A stretch of DNA of 64,000 nucleotides, taken from contig OU612067.1 of the NCBI GenBank assembly GCA_914767715.1, positions 21,860,162 through 21,924,161 on the forward strand, in the 5' to 3' direction. The notes under the pieces are model-generated. The model did not search any database, was not told where the DNA came from, and worked only from the letters and a program-made list of their open reading frames with translations. Source of the stretch: Membranipora membranacea. Taxonomy: Eukaryota; Bryozoa; Gymnolaemata; Cheilostomatida; Membraniporidae. A program made the position numbers and the translations under genes. Of the stretch, positions 1 to 13,319 are shown piece after piece; the first letter of the stretch is position 1; every line of letters begins with the position of its first letter.

Positions 1-1178
1 CACTACTGTACAATAAATGAAAATATTATAATAAAAACTGTAAAACTTTCATGTTTAAAAACTGACCTGTCTCCAGAATGAAGTTGCAAAACAAAGAGCG
101 CTGCTTGACGACCAGAGGGTCGCCAAACAAATCAAATCAATTCAAATCCTTCAAAATCAATTAAAACATTCAAAATCAATTATGCTTTCCATTGGTGAAC
201 CATGCTCTTATATAGCATGGTTCCAGACACATTAAAAAACTGCTGACGTCAATAAGCAAAAAAACAAGATTTAAACACAATTTTCAATTACCACAAAAAG
301 AGGGTTGATCGGCCGCAAGAGTGGGTTGATCCAGGGTTGATCAGCCGCAAGTGTTGGTTGGTGTAAGTTAGACATCATGCTAATTCTGAATTGTCTCTGT
401 TGGTGCCACCTTTACTGCATTGTCATGGTTGTCACGGTTCTGGCGTTAGGGTGGCACCGGTATTAAGAATAGAATTTAGATTTGCATATTATTTGCCTGT
501 CCCTGATTCGAGGTGATATGCACTAGCTGGTAACTGCGTGTCCTCGAGTCGAGGTTGAGTGTACTGATGATGATGCTAGCTATAATATTGGATGTTCTTG
601 TTGCGTCTGATGTTGATATAGAAATTATCCTGTTTGGTGCTGTAAATGCGACAATATTACCAGTTCTTGACAATACAGGGGCAAATCTTGGCCTTTTTTG
701 TTTAGAGTAAACATAGTTCATGTGCGTTGTGCAGCGTCAAATTGAAGCTGCTTTTTACTTCATTGTAAAAGGCAGCCTCGAGTTAGACACTGCTATCACA
801 GCTGTAGTGCAGTAGCATTGATGATACGGGCCATATTGAAATGAGTAGATCAGGGGCGAATTGTAACCTCTTTTGAAGTAGAGAACAAATTGACAAGCAG
901 GCGTAGCGAGAACAATTTCGTGTGATCTTTACTGGCAGGCTGATGTAAGTATATAAGGGAAATTAATGTAAAGTTATTCCAAAAATAGACCAATTCAGGG
1001 CGCCTCTGGATGTGAAGTAGACATTTACTTCATCGGCATGACAAAATATTCAGTTAAGCATTTTTAGGCCAATCTATTGAGCATTCCAGGTGAGGCAAAG
1101 CGTCCCTGTCTCCCCTAGAACTACGAGCCTGAAACGTAATACCTGTGATATTGGATCGAAAATTTCATAAACACCCAC
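1..1178. other. Left edge, no exon recognised
   Basis: This stretch should contain the remaining exons of the aldo-keto reductase if that gene is complete, but I could not find the expected next block (the VGVSNF-like strand of the barrel) on the minus strand. There is a short direct repeat of a GGGTTGATC motif near 302-352. No other coding segment is convincing. Confidence 0.5.
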
Positions 1179-3356
1179 CTTCCATGTATCCTCTGTCGGT
1201 CCATCAGAGTATAGAAAGTTGTCGTTCTCATCCTCTGGGAATCGCTCTGGCCCCTCCTGCAATTATGAGCTACATTGAAATGACAGATCACATTATGTTA
1301 TGCTAATATGTGACTTACAAGAGAACAACTGTGTGCCTGGTCTAGCTGGGGCAAGTTTTGTTTTAGCATAGACACAGATAATGGAAAATAAGGTCAAACC
1401 TTTTTTTGAATAGTTAACATTTTGGCTATTTTTCTTCGTATGTAGTATAAACATCACAAGGTCTGAAGTGGTAAAAGTTTAATCAAAATTTGAGGCTAGT
1501 GATAGTTTTAGCGCTCAAGCAATGCCTGGACGGATGGTATTAGCATTTCGTTACCAACCAAAATCTAAGCAATGGTAACATCATCCTGGGGGGTCTTTCA
1601 ATTAGAAAGAGAGATGCTTTACTAAAGCAAGTTATCACTATCACATCGCTCAAAATTATCGCTCACGTGGTCTTTCAATTAGACAAAACCGTGTCCAGAT
1701 CGCTCACTCAGAATGTATATAATTCCACCAATGAGTGAGCGATCTAAGAGCGAGACCTCTAGCAGATTGCGATTTTGGCTGTTTCTAATTGAAAGATGCC
1801 CCCTTGGCATCGTTTGAGCACTTATACCATCACCAGTGATAGAGTTTGTCTGTAGTAAGTATATCTACCTTGTAGGCAGTAGGCCAATGCATGAGAAACA
1901 AATCTAGATAATCTGTCTGCAGATCATCAAAAGAGTCGCCTGCAGCCCCTTGGTCACTAGATGTCGTCTGTGGTATGTGTTCCATAGCTACAATAATCAA
2001 GGGTTCACCACTGGTTAGCTAACCAGAAAATGTGAAACACTCAGTAAATACAGAATTAGGTGCAGTCAGTATTTTGTTCCATTTGATGGACGAGCAGCTG
2101 GAAAAAAAGATGATAGTTCATCTGTCATACCAGTTTTGAAAACATATACATTTTATTGGGAAAACCGACTGTCTTTGTTTACAGCTGTTTACAAGTGTCA
2201 CCCTCATCCAGTCTGATGCCCAGCTGTAAATCTACTCTAGCACATGTGTTTGAGGAATGCAATGACTTGCTATGAGCATAGTGCTAGTGCATAGTGCGGC
2301 TAACTGCTATTGCCAGAAATCTGAATCCCTTATATTTGAAACTCAGGCTGTGAGAATGACATCAGGTCATGCGTAATGTTAGGTAAGATTTATGTATCTC
2401 CAGGGTTAATTGTAGTGCCTGGATTATTTTTCCCAATTTGATGATGCAAGTATTTTTGACTATTTACTCAACAATTTTAAAAGACCACAACTGTTTATAT
2501 AGTTTAATTGCTTTGTCAGTGGGATTAAATAAACCACAATAATCCAACCAATTAAACTCTGGTCAATAAAATATGAAAGCTACCTAGGATAGCTATAATT
2601 TGTGTTTGTAACAGCAATTATAAAGTTATAGTCAGCAAGTTGTTTTCAGAGAATCATCAATGCCAGTCCCGCAGAAGGGGAGGCAGGGATGTTATGCCCC
2701 TAGATTGTTTAGTGGAGTGGCCTAAATGCTATTATTGACTACACCGTGCCAGAATCAGGTCATTTGGGACTTCCAACTGCTATTTGAAATAGCATTGAGA
2801 TCCTTTCCAGAAACTTAACGTTATCAGCTCAATCATGTTCACCCACCTTGCCTGTGATGAAGAGATTCTCTCTCCTTACAGTACCATCATCTATTTTAGA
2901 CTTGATCGCGTCTCCCACCTCCTTCTCATTACCATAACAATGAGCCGCCTCGATATGTCTGTATCCTGCCTCTATCGCATGCTTTGTCCCCGCATACGCA
3001 TCCTCGGGTTTGGTCTATACAATCAAGACGAAAATCTCAATCCATTGTAGATGAACTTAGCTTGGCCTCGCTCGGCTATACCTATTGGAGTGAGGGTAGT
3101 GATAGGGCCCCCCTTCCTGGATCTACGCAAAACTATCTAGAGAGAGTCTAACATCCCACAATGCAGTTCATACTCAGCTCAAAATGATGATGATGTCGAT
3201 CAACAGTGTTTCATGCAGGTGGAGTTATGATATAACAACAATTAGAACCTATCTTACCTTCCAAGTCCCGTATCCTAAGATAGGCATAGTGACTCCATTA
3301 CCCAATGTAACACGGGGCATCTCCATGCCAAGCTGTTGGATTGCTCTTCGAATCAT
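1179..3356 (-). pseudogene. Aldo-keto reductase, 5' exons, frame broken in exon 3
   Basis: Aldo-keto reductases are cytosolic NADPH-dependent TIM-barrel enzymes that reduce carbonyl compounds. Four minus-strand exons are visible: 3258-3356 (barrel entry, with GNGVTMPILGYGTWK), 2847-3014 ([14 protein letters not shown], ending LFITGK), 1869-1987 (LWNTYH and LFLMHWP) and 1179-1256 (YSDGPTEDTWK). All have GT-AG borders and phase 0. The catalytic Tyr, Lys and His are present, but the position that is normally Asp50 reads Glu (HIE instead of HID). Exon 3 is 119 bp instead of a multiple of three. The frame that reads LWNTYH changes to the frame that reads DYLDLFLMHWP at a run of four T near 1932-1935, so two extra bases break the protein. 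The start is the Met codon at 3354-3356, or a Met ten codons further in that fits the family better. Later exons are not seen in the window. This is either a pseudogene or an assembly error in a homopolymer. The family is certain. Confidence 0.85.
1588..1803. mobile_element. MITE family A, copy 1 (in reductase intron)
   Basis: A 216-bp non-coding element lies inside the third intron of the reductase gene. Its ends are inverted repeats of about 20 bp that begin with a G run followed by TCTTTCAATTAGAAA. The interior has several GATCGCTCACTCA motifs. A second copy in reverse orientation lies at 37494-37737. I could not fix a target-site duplication because both ends run into G/C homopolymers. 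Confidence 0.75.
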
Positions 3357-6300
3357 TATTTTGTAATTGGAGGAACTAATCTAAAGAAAACTTCACCCAG
3401 CCTTGCCTCAAAATTGAGTGAGGTTGAAAATCCAGGTTAGGCTCAATAGCAGATTCACCTCTGCTGGGAGTTTGACAGAGCTTGTTATCAAAGTATATAT
3501 ATCAGTGATTTGTTATTGTGGTGACCTGTCATATTAATTTTCAACCAGCCCCTATAAATAAACAAAGGTACTCCCAATATACCTGCTGTACTTGAGATCT
3601 GTCTCTACTCAGCTAACAATAACAAAATTATCGAATCCAACAGGTTCAAGATTAAAGAAAATTCATATCATAGCTCTCAGCCTATGATTACGAACTACTC
3701 ATGTTACATATAATACATACAACCTGCATTCTCTGCACATGTTGCTTATATAGAGAATATCTCATCAAATATGTCTTCTGTTCCAGATAGGTACAAGCGT
3801 AGAATTGAAACTATATGTTCCAAATGACAGGCTAAAAATGGACATTTGTAATTACAAGTGAAATTGGAAATTCTTTCGTCAAATGAAGGTAGGATAATTT
3901 TACCGGATATTGCCTGCAAATAATACGGAGATAAGATGAAATAAGATAAGATAAGACATTATTGAAACTCTGGAAGAAACCATGGGATTGACTTGACTAT
4001 TTCCGTCTCGGCATGAAGAGAAACAAATTATCTAAGGCCGATGGTAAACAATAAACAAATCTGAACTGTAACCAGGGAGGGTGGGATATACCCCTGCCTG
4101 CCAGTGCCAATCTCCCGGCTGTAACTATAACAAACAAAAAAATTCTAAGAAATCAACAGTCTAAGGAGTTATATTCTCTCTAAAAAAGAGAGGATAAGTG
4201 CCATAACAGCAACCAGTAAAAACTAGGAAATACAATATATATTATTGTGATAATCATGTCGATTCAGCCTATAGACATACACAGTGATCCCTTACTTGTT
4301 AGCATCAGCACAAGCGCATTAAGGTGCAGATATTAGATACATCAAATTTATTTAACACATAATATACTATCACAAATATAACAACATGAGACAACAAAAA
4401 TAACACTGTTAAAGGTTAGTAGACAAGGAAGGAGCTGAGGGCCTAATAGATTTGGAAACTCCATGATCTATTACGACGGTTCACCACTTTCCAGTTTTAC
4501 CAGTATGTATCATTCATTATAAAAGTAATAGCGTGTCAAAAGGTTGAAGTAATGGCGTCGACATAATTCAATGATGATGTGTGATGATGATTATGTGACT
4601 CTGTTTCAGTAATTTATGGGAACAGAGGCTTTGAACCTTGGACGATGCTTCGAAAATACTCTTTATGGGCTCATGTGAAGGTGTAGAAGCTAAAAGCCTA
4701 GAAGAGGAGATTGCTTAGATACTTGAACACAAATACTGATGATTTTCAACGTAATTTTTCGTGTGATCTAGAGTGAATTACCATTATCGATGCCACAGCT
4801 TAGGGAATATCCTGTATCATTTTGTTTTTACACCCACATGTCTCAACACTGGATTGTAGCTGGATTATAAAAATTGGTGGGTCTATGTAATGGATCATGG
4901 AGATCTGGCAAACCTGGCAATCATTAGACTCTCAGTTCATCCTATCTACGACCCTTTAACATGAGAAGGATTTTGTTTAGCAGTTGGTGTCAATTGACAT
5001 TTATCTGAGCTCGAATTTGAGTCTATTGTCAGAGTTGTTCTCTCGCTGGTTGGGTAATCTTTAACACATAGGAAGACACTGCTGAAATAGGGCTTTTCTT
5101 GAAAATTGCTCATCATGGGGATAGTAATTTTTGATTCACCATCAGCACCATTGAAAGCTAGTAGTTTATGGTTTGGAAATAAAATTGGAAATCATAGTCT
5201 GATTTGTATCAATTTTGTTGAGATCTTGCGACTGGGCTGATAGAACATGGTTCCTATACCTAGTATTTCTACACTATGATTAGAAATGAAAATTACACTG
5301 ATCGATTCTATAATTGTGAATAAGAGGACCCTGTATAGATAACAGTGAGCTGCAATATATATTTTCCACATTAGAACATATATACTAGGAATAATGGACC
5401 AGTATCAGTGCATTGCAAGCTACCAAAAAAGTCGATAAAGATCAGCTTCGTACTCCCTGTTTCATTTCCAAACCCTTACCTTGTAATATTTAATGGTGAT
5501 GATGCTGAATCAAAGCATATCTTTTCCTTATTGCTTATATTTATACTTATATTTTGATAGGAGTTATCTCATCATTTCTCAAATAAGTGGAGAACTCTCA
5601 ATATGACCTGTAGATATATAGACTTGAGGCAGGTTCAGTTTGCTTTTCCATACGGGCTGGTTAGTTCCTATGCTAGCCCCAGGGCCACTCGTTGGGCAGA
5701 CCTGGTTTAGCCTGTCATCACTCCGCCTATTTAAAAGTGGGAGTTTTTATAGACGTAAAACTGTACCTTTGTTAACATACTATCATTGTGGATGTGGATT
5801 ATCGAATGCATATTGGATCAATAACTTGTGAGTATTTTTCCGGATAACTGATGAATTTGATTTCTATGTATGTACCTGTATTCATTATTTGATGTCACAT
5901 TTTACTCTTGTTAGAGGGACTGCACATGCGCGATCGTTTACAGCTTAGCGAGAGAAAACTGTTTGTTTAGTGGTCTAAGTTCCGCCCTTTTATAGTAAGC
6001 GGGTTATAATTACACGCTACAACACTTCTCGCAGCAGATTATACTAGGCCCCCAACCCAACTTTAGGCGGCCCCCGACCCGTCTGAGAAAATCACGTAGA
6101 CGCAAAAACAATTTTCACCCCTATAGTTATTACATTCCTCATTTGTACAATAATAAGGACTCCTGTTCATCTAGTCACATTATTTAGGAATTCCCCAACC
6201 ATTGCATTTGAGTGAGCTCCAATAAATGAATTGCCCACTGCAGAGGTGAAAATACTGCACACCAATATTTGAGTGTTTGATTTATGGCGAGGTTGCGGGC

Positions 6301-8172
6301 CCCCAGGGACATTGCAATATGTGGATGCGTCCCCCTCAATGAAGACATTTGGCACTGTATTAGGATGGTTAGGACAGCACTTTTTTTTTTATTATCCTCA
6401 CATCGTTTTTATCACAAAACTGCACTCAAACAAAGGCACTTATAGATGTCTTTATATTTAACTGCATTGCTTACTTTATCGCTATAAACTTAGATGCTTG
6501 TGGTCAAAGTTTGCCAGCTCATTTTTTATACGTAGAGTTCGTAGAGTTGTTTTGTCGCCGGCAGTTTCTCTAGCATAGTCAGCCAGAACAGTCAACCAAA
6601 AAATATAGGGTGACCCTGCACTTGTCATTTCTACTTTAATATCGAAGCAATGTTACCTCATCAGCATGAACATAGCCAAGTAAATGACATCAAGCTACAC
6701 CAAATCATCTGTATGCAATGAGTGGCAGAAGACAACTCAAATTTCCGCATACTAGCTGAAAAGATAATAAATATCTGGTTTCTACGATCATCAAATTTGC
6801 TAGCACTGCAAAAAAAAGATAGGCAGAGATGTATCTAGGAAATAGCTACAACTTCTATTTACAGCGTAAATTGGACAGTATAAATTGCCAAGGCAGTTGG
6901 CTCATCCATATGTGGACAATACTTTGAGAGCCAACTAAAATTGTGACGGGCAGAGATGAATTTGTATCATGTGCATAGGTGTGTAGACAAAATAAGAAAG
7001 CTCAGGAAGTAAAAGATAAATAAACTGGGGTTTATTGTGTCTTGGTAATATTTGTTATAGCTAGCGTGTAAATCAATTGATCAAGCATTATTACACTGCA
7101 ACAAGATTCTGATTTTACAGTCGAAGCTTTTTTCACAGTTCACAGTTGGGTGGCAACTGGCGTTAAAATGAGATAAGGATACTCAAACTTCGCATTGTGT
7201 GCTACTTATGAGTACAGTATAATACAAGTGATGTTGTTTTGTACCAGAATCCGTTATGCCATGAGATGCAGTTGAAAGTCATGTATTCACTCAACATTCA
7301 AGCAGATCGTCATCAATAATAATTCATTTTGAGAGATATTTTAGTTAAACTGTAATATAATACAGTTGTGTCTATCAACAAGTATGGAGATATGTTATGT
7401 GAAGTGATGAGGAGAGGTGTGCAAAATATGAAGACAGGATAAATACTAAATAGTAACATAGCCCTTTAATTGTATTTTCTGATTATTAAATGGTACTCAC
7501 TCATAATAAAACACAGCATTAACATTACAGTGTAATAATAAAAAAACCAACATTAGGTAGTCTCTCTTAGATTAGTTTTAAGCCACCTCAACCTGAATGA
7601 AATAATATGTGTAAAAAATTAAAACATGGAATCTTGATCCATTAGATTGGCACTAGTAACTAATGGTAGTTATTACCAACACATAATTGTAACTGTGTAG
7701 AGTTTAGTCTGAATAGTGGAAATTAGTCCCCCTCTCCTTGTCCTAAAGGGGCCCCCAATATATGAATGATAATTATAAATTCTTGTGATTTTATATAAAA
7801 AATATTCGTATAATTACTTGCAAAACATAGCAATTAAATTGAATTGAGACAGCATTAGAATTGATAACATGATTGTTATGACCATGACTCATTCATTATC
7901 GTTACAGTGTTTAGCCTTGTCCGAATAGCGAATGAACAAAAAACAAATTCTACTTTATCACAAACACTTGACACATTGACTAACTCATACATTGCTTGAG
8001 AGTGGCATGTTTGTGTTTTCCTTGTGTAGGTGAGTAACAAAATTGAGTTTGAAGTACGCATTATTTCAGATTTGGATTATGAGTGTTTCAGGTAGATGAA
8101 AATTTCTGTTGTTTGTTTGCATTACAGGCCAGCTCTAATCTCAAAACATATCTTCTGTACTGTCGACCTATT
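3357..8172. other. Gene-free stretch
   Basis: About 4.8 kb between the reductase 5' end and the stop codon of the next minus-strand gene. I see no exon with matching splice borders, no RNA gene and no clear inverted-repeat element. There are small simple repeats such as GATAA/GATAAGAT near 3930-3958. The left edge should hold the reductase promoter, but no motif stands out. Confidence 0.5.
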
Positions 8173-11100
8173 TTAGGGCTGCTCTGGGGTTTTTGTCATA
8201 CCAAATGAAGTCTTCATTTCTATTTCCTCTATTACTCTATGTGCCTGCCAACCAGGTTCATGGAATGGTATATGTGCTTTGTCATCAACCCAAAGAACCA
8301 GACTATTTGATTCAGAATGTTCACCTATGTTTGCAGGTGGACCTATTGTCTGAACTGAAATTTGAGCTGTTGGATATAAATATGAGTTTGGCAGGTGACT
8401 CTCAAGATATCGCTTTACACACTCATACACATCATTACTAGCATCACCCTCCTGCTCACTACTGGGAAACTGTAGGCTACGTTTGCTTATTCTGCTACCA
8501 TTCTGCTCACAGACTTGGCAGGATTTACTTAGCATTCCATGGCCCGCTACAGACAACTTTATTGTCTCACAAATTGATTTGTATTGAGCTTCAGCATATC
8601 TGTCCAACGAAGTTGGCTTTCTACGATGACACTCAAAGAGAACCAGATCACTGCTGCGGATCTTACATTGACATTGACTATCACTAGTTAAACCAGGAGC
8701 CGTCCCTATCACACACTCAGGAGTGTGCTGCTTGTATTGTGTGACACCCTTAACCTTCTCCATCTGTTTTTCGACTCTTTTAGATGTAGAATTCAGTTTC
8801 AGTTCATGCGATTCCCGCAAATTCTGCAGGTATTCCCTCTTTTGAGAAAGCACACACTCAACATTCACAGTTGTCAAGGAATCACTATAAACTAGTTGAG
8901 ATGGAAATTTTACATTCTCACAGCTTCCAAGGGCCACAATCACCTGATCACTGACTCCAATTCTGGGGTTATCTCGAAATGATATGGTTTTCTCATAACA
9001 GTTGCGACTTTTCCTAGTTCTAGTTAGCCGAGATTTTGCTATGGCCCTACATAAAACAACGCTGTCCTTCACATCTGCACTTGCTACACAACCACTGGTA
9101 GAGATATTGCTTGCTCCTTTGAGACCATTCTCTTCTGCCACACAGCCTTTCAGGCCCATATCGATAGTGTTCTTCAGATCTGAGACATCTTGGGCTGTCA
9201 ACTGTAACAAAAATCATTAGCAAATCAGAAGCTGAAGATCGAATTTTCAAGCTTGCCATATAAAAGAGGATGTATTAGAGTCTTTTAGTGACTGCAAAAT
9301 TAAGCAATATTTGTACTCAAAGTATACACATGGGTGCTTTGAATAGCAATTGAAATAAAAATAATCTACAGAGCTTTACAAATGATGTGAACATCTGTAC
9401 AAGTATTAATTGTCCAGTAGCGGTAAGCTGTAGGCATAATCTTATAATAATAATACTTGACAAGGACACTATATGGAGCATAATAATATTGAGACACCAA
9501 GGCATTTAGTTGTGTGTTATGCTACAACATTGAATTTATATGTTAGCATTGGTGTAATAATTGACCCATATAACAGATTTTTTCATTGATAACTCAATCA
9601 ATTTCGATCAGATTTAGAGGATTAAACTAGATTAATAAGCCTGTCAGGAACAGTTAGATAAAAGGTTTGGTTTGAAAATAATTTTTGTTCGAGGGTATAG
9701 AATATTATAATAATATGTGTCGATTGAACTCACGTAGTCATCTCTGAACACGCTCAACTCGAAATGACCTTTCAGTCTGCGCCCTGGATCCATAGACGGT
9801 TTTTCGAAATCCGCATCTACTGAGACCTGAAGTTCAGGGCCGGTTGGTTCGATTTGAAGTGTTACAGATTCGTTAACAGGCATATTATGTTTGGCTTCAT
9901 ACACGGAAAGAAAGTCAGCAGTGACAGTGACATCAGTCAGCTCAATGTCAAAAAGTTCACCTTTATTCCCACTGATATGAGCTACAGATGCTACCCACGC
10001 TCCGTCCTCAGTTGTTCCACCTGTTATATGCGGTGGCTTGTCTTTGAGAAGAAGCAGACCCTCATGAAGAAACACTAGTGCATCAGTTTTACTTTCTTCA
10101 CCATTCTTCTTCAGTAAGCCGCAAGCGACCACAATGGCTGAAACAACAGTCGTACGTTCAGGATTGTGATATTCCCTTAAGCGCGATGTCACTTCACTGA
10201 GTTTTTGACGGACTTTGAAGAGATTAGTGCTTTCCCTCTTCTGTAATAGATAAAAAATGATGTCTCATAAACAGAGTGAATATCTGCAGTTTCTCATTCT
10301 CACATCTTGTCTTTTCATACTAAGATGATAAGAAACATCACAACAGCAACATTTTCTGGTCAGCATTGTCTTTGACCATTTCTTAAAGCCCTATACCATA
10401 ATAAAATTTGATCGTCACAAATATATCATCCATCCATTCTAAGCACGATTGTCTTGGTACATTATTTAATTACCCATGCAAAGTCTAATTTTTTTTTGGA
10501 GCTAATAGAGGTGAATTATGAAGCTTCCTGTGACTAGTTTGATAACGTTTTTCATCAAGAGTCTTTAAGGTAAAAATCAATACCAACTGATCACAACAAG
10601 CTGCTTACCCTACTGCCATTTTCAAACTCAAAATCACTCTAAATAGATCAATAAAAACCGGAGAACTGAATTACACTAGGTCAGATTACTACCAGTGATT
10701 AAGAATCTAAAAATAAGGTCAACTATTGGTATCATATAATAGTGTCAGTTAAAGTTTGTAGTAGAAAACCAATTCAGTAAACTGTGTACCTTGGAGGGAC
10801 TCATGAATCGTTCAAACTGCTGAGAATTGAAATATCTGCTCTTAGAGGGGCTTTCCGGCTCATCAATGGTAACCATCACATCGTCGTGCTTGAATAAGTA
10901 AGACCTCTCCGAAATTTGTTCGATTGGCGACAAGATGTCATCTACCTCACACCAGTACACTCCTTCTGCATCATCTTCGTAATCACTCTCGGCATCACAT
11001 CTATATTTTGGCAGAGCTTTGGTAATAATGAATCTAGGGTTGTGCTTCAATAAAGCATCTTTCTTTGTAGCAAGCAATGATCCAAAGGATTCCTCACAAC

Positions 11101-11332
11101 TTTCTGTAATGAACTGATGCAGAAGATCATTGAAGACAATGTGGGTGCTAACTTTTTGGTACTCAGCTAGGCATCCATCCACAGGCTTATCGAGAGATCC
11201 AGAAATCAGGTGATATATTGAGCTCTCAGTTTTCTTTGAGCGCATCCAGACTACTGTGACTTGGGAACATCCATCAGAAACACGATAATCTGTTATTGTT
11301 TTCCTTGCGTCATTCTCCATCTTTTCAAAATT
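8173..11332 (-). CDS. Unrecognised gene, three 3' exons
   Basis: Three minus-strand exons join perfectly in phase 0: 10790-11332 (181 codons), 9734-10240 (169 codons) and 8173-9201 (343 codons with the TAA stop at 8173-8175). Each has a good acceptor (TTTTGCAG, ATTACAG, TTACAG) and donor (GTACAC, GTGAGT). Together they give about 692 residues. The first exon starts NFEKMENDARK and has an acidic stretch (SDYEDDAEG). The second has a hydrophobic segment, TVVSAIVVACGLL, followed by a mixed beta-like region. The third is polar with Cys-rich points and a C-terminal region containing YECVKRYLESHLPNSYLYP. There is no signal peptide in these exons, and the N-terminus must lie upstream. I do not recognise the family. 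The gene could be a separate gene or the distal part of the LRR gene upstream on the same strand, whose last visible exon also ends in phase 0; nothing I found joins them. Confidence 0.8.
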
Positions 11333-12222
11333 CTGCAAAACAGTTTCAAATATCTTTTTAAAACAAGTGTCCAAAGATACTCCTTAAAAGTACTCTACAA
11401 ATCAAAAAGGCACTAACTTTTAACATTTAAACTTGTATATCATTCTGACCATTTATAAACCATCGAAAATGGCCATGTTTGGGGTCATCACGCAATGACG
11501 TTGAAAACTTGTCCACCAAGCTGTTTTTGTGGTCACACATAAGTAATTCCAGTTCTCATCCTGGCTTTTATGATTGCTTATTCAAGTGAAAACCAAATTT
11601 CAGATTGTAAATAGGCCTAGCCTCAAATTTGACATTTATATTCAGGATATTGGAGTTGTAAAAGCCTGCAGTTTTTTTCACCTATATAATCAAGAAAATA
11701 CAACTTAGATCAGATAACTCCTTGCTAAGATAATGAGTTATTTTCTTTCCTCCTGTCATCAAGTGCTAGTATTTCAGCCTGAGACTTATAACAACAGACG
11801 AATTTCAATTACCTTGGGTGGATTATTGTGCAGTGCCCATTTATCAGTTGGTTTTGTAAGGGGCAGAGCTTTAAAGCTAAAAACGGGTTATAGGGTGACA
11901 AAGGCGCTTTCAACGTGGATAGGACTCTGACTGGAGAGAACATCGGACCACTAAAACAAAATACGAGAAATGCTCACCCTGCTGACAGAGGAAAACCTAT
12001 TCTGTGTGGTCAGAAACTACACACATGCAGAATCTGGTGCACATATGTCCCAAAAACACATATACCTAGCATACTGTGAAGCAAGTGCAGTTCACACTGA
12101 GATTAACTCACCCTTTTGAGAAAACTTTTCTCAAAATGTCTCTGATTACTGGCTCTCTTAAAGTGTTTGTAAAGGAACAGGTTTCTTGGTATCATTTTTG
12201 AGCTTGAAAGGAGATCTAGACA
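11333..12222. other. Upstream of the unrecognised gene
   Basis: Upstream exons of the 8.2-11.3 kb gene would be expected here. One short candidate on the minus strand ends at a GTGAGT donor near 12113, after an open segment reading either SNQRHFEKSFLKR or PVIRDILRKVFSK depending on frame. It also contains a near-palindrome of TTTTGAGAAAA. I cannot confirm it. Confidence 0.3.
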
Positions 12223-12230
12223 GCTATCAC

Positions 12231-13311
12231 TAGTGATGGCAAATTGTCAGATTTTGGCGAGACAGGATGAGACCGAGACAGCAAGAAAATTCGGGACGAG
12301 ACCGGGACGAGACCGAGACATATATCGATGCCGATAAAACATTCTTCAGATATCATAAATTTAAAAGAATGGTGGATATTCATTCACTATCACTAGTGCA
12401 ATCAGCTTATAGTTATAGTACATTTGATTCAAGTTGTAACTTATCATCTATAGCAATAAGGAACTATGTTGAGACCAAGTTTCATCAAATTCTGTCAAGT
12501 ATTTATTTAATTATAGAAGGCCACACGCACGCTGTGCAAATTTCCACTAATTCTTGCACATTAAATTTCATACGAATATCAGCCTGCCACCAAGGATATC
12601 AAGAAATTTCTTGCTGCCACACATGATTGTCATTGCCCAGATTCGTACTCATGATTTGTGGGTGTAATCCTACTGTAATCCTCCTCAGCCAATCCAAACC
12701 ATAGGCCTATATTGATAACTAATTAGTTAAACCAAGGAGATGCTGTTTCTTCTTGTTTATTATACCAACCAGTCCAGTGACACAGCTTCTGGATATGCTT
12801 AAGGCTCAACTATCTCCTCCTATTTATACAATTTGATACCCCATTAGTTATTGTATCCCTTCTCCCTCTTGCCCCAGGTCCAAATCAATGAGAAAGCTCC
12901 ACATTGACCATCCATTCCATCTTTTTAACGGAAGTCGTTTACATAAATACGGCCTTGACTTATCAATCAAAACTGACAGCCAATCAATCAAATCTGACAG
13001 CCAGTCAGATAACATTTCAGTTTAATAATTGCAGAAAAAGCATGACTAATAACTATCTTTCCATCATATGATGTCTGAATTTCATATGACATCATATAAT
13101 AACAGTGGCGTGTGGGTAAGAGCGTGGACTGCTGATCACTAGGTCACTGGTTCAAGTCTGGGTGAAGGCATGTTTTGACCAGCTACTACCATTTACAATG
13201 CGAGTAGTCCCGACCTGTAGTAAGAGTTGTCTGTCTCGACGGGACAAGGTACTGTCCCGAGGAGACCATTCCCGCGAGACCGGGAATTGTCCTGTCTCGT
13301 TGCCATCACTA
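12231..13311. mobile_element. Non-autonomous hAT-type element, 1081 bp
   Basis: The element is bounded by the inverted ends TAGTGATGGCAA and its reverse complement, and flanked by a perfect 8-bp direct repeat GCTATCAC at 12223-12230 and 13312-13319. An 8-bp duplication and a TAGTGATGGC-like terminus are hallmarks of the hAT superfamily. Both subterminal regions carry repeats of GAGACCGGGACGAGACCG and its complement, which could be transposase binding sites. No transposase is encoded. A tRNA-like segment lies inside near the right end. Confidence 0.9.
13104..13169 (+). repeat. tRNA-like segment inside hAT element
   Basis: The segment has a B-box match GGTTCAAGTCT at 13149-13159 and an A-box-like GTGGCGTGTGGGTAAGAGC about 40 bases upstream, spaced as in a tRNA gene. 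The cloverleaf does not close properly, so it is a decayed tRNA, or the head of a SINE, carried in the hAT element. Confidence 0.45.
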
Positions 13312-13319
13312 GCTATCAC

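Noticed and set aside
8193-8441. Plus-strand frame within the last exon of the unrecognised gene
   Set aside because: Antisense to a 343-codon open exon with correct splice borders.
12267-12626. 119-residue frame inside the hAT element
   Set aside because: Lies in the repeat-rich left part of a non-autonomous element and has no transposase motif.
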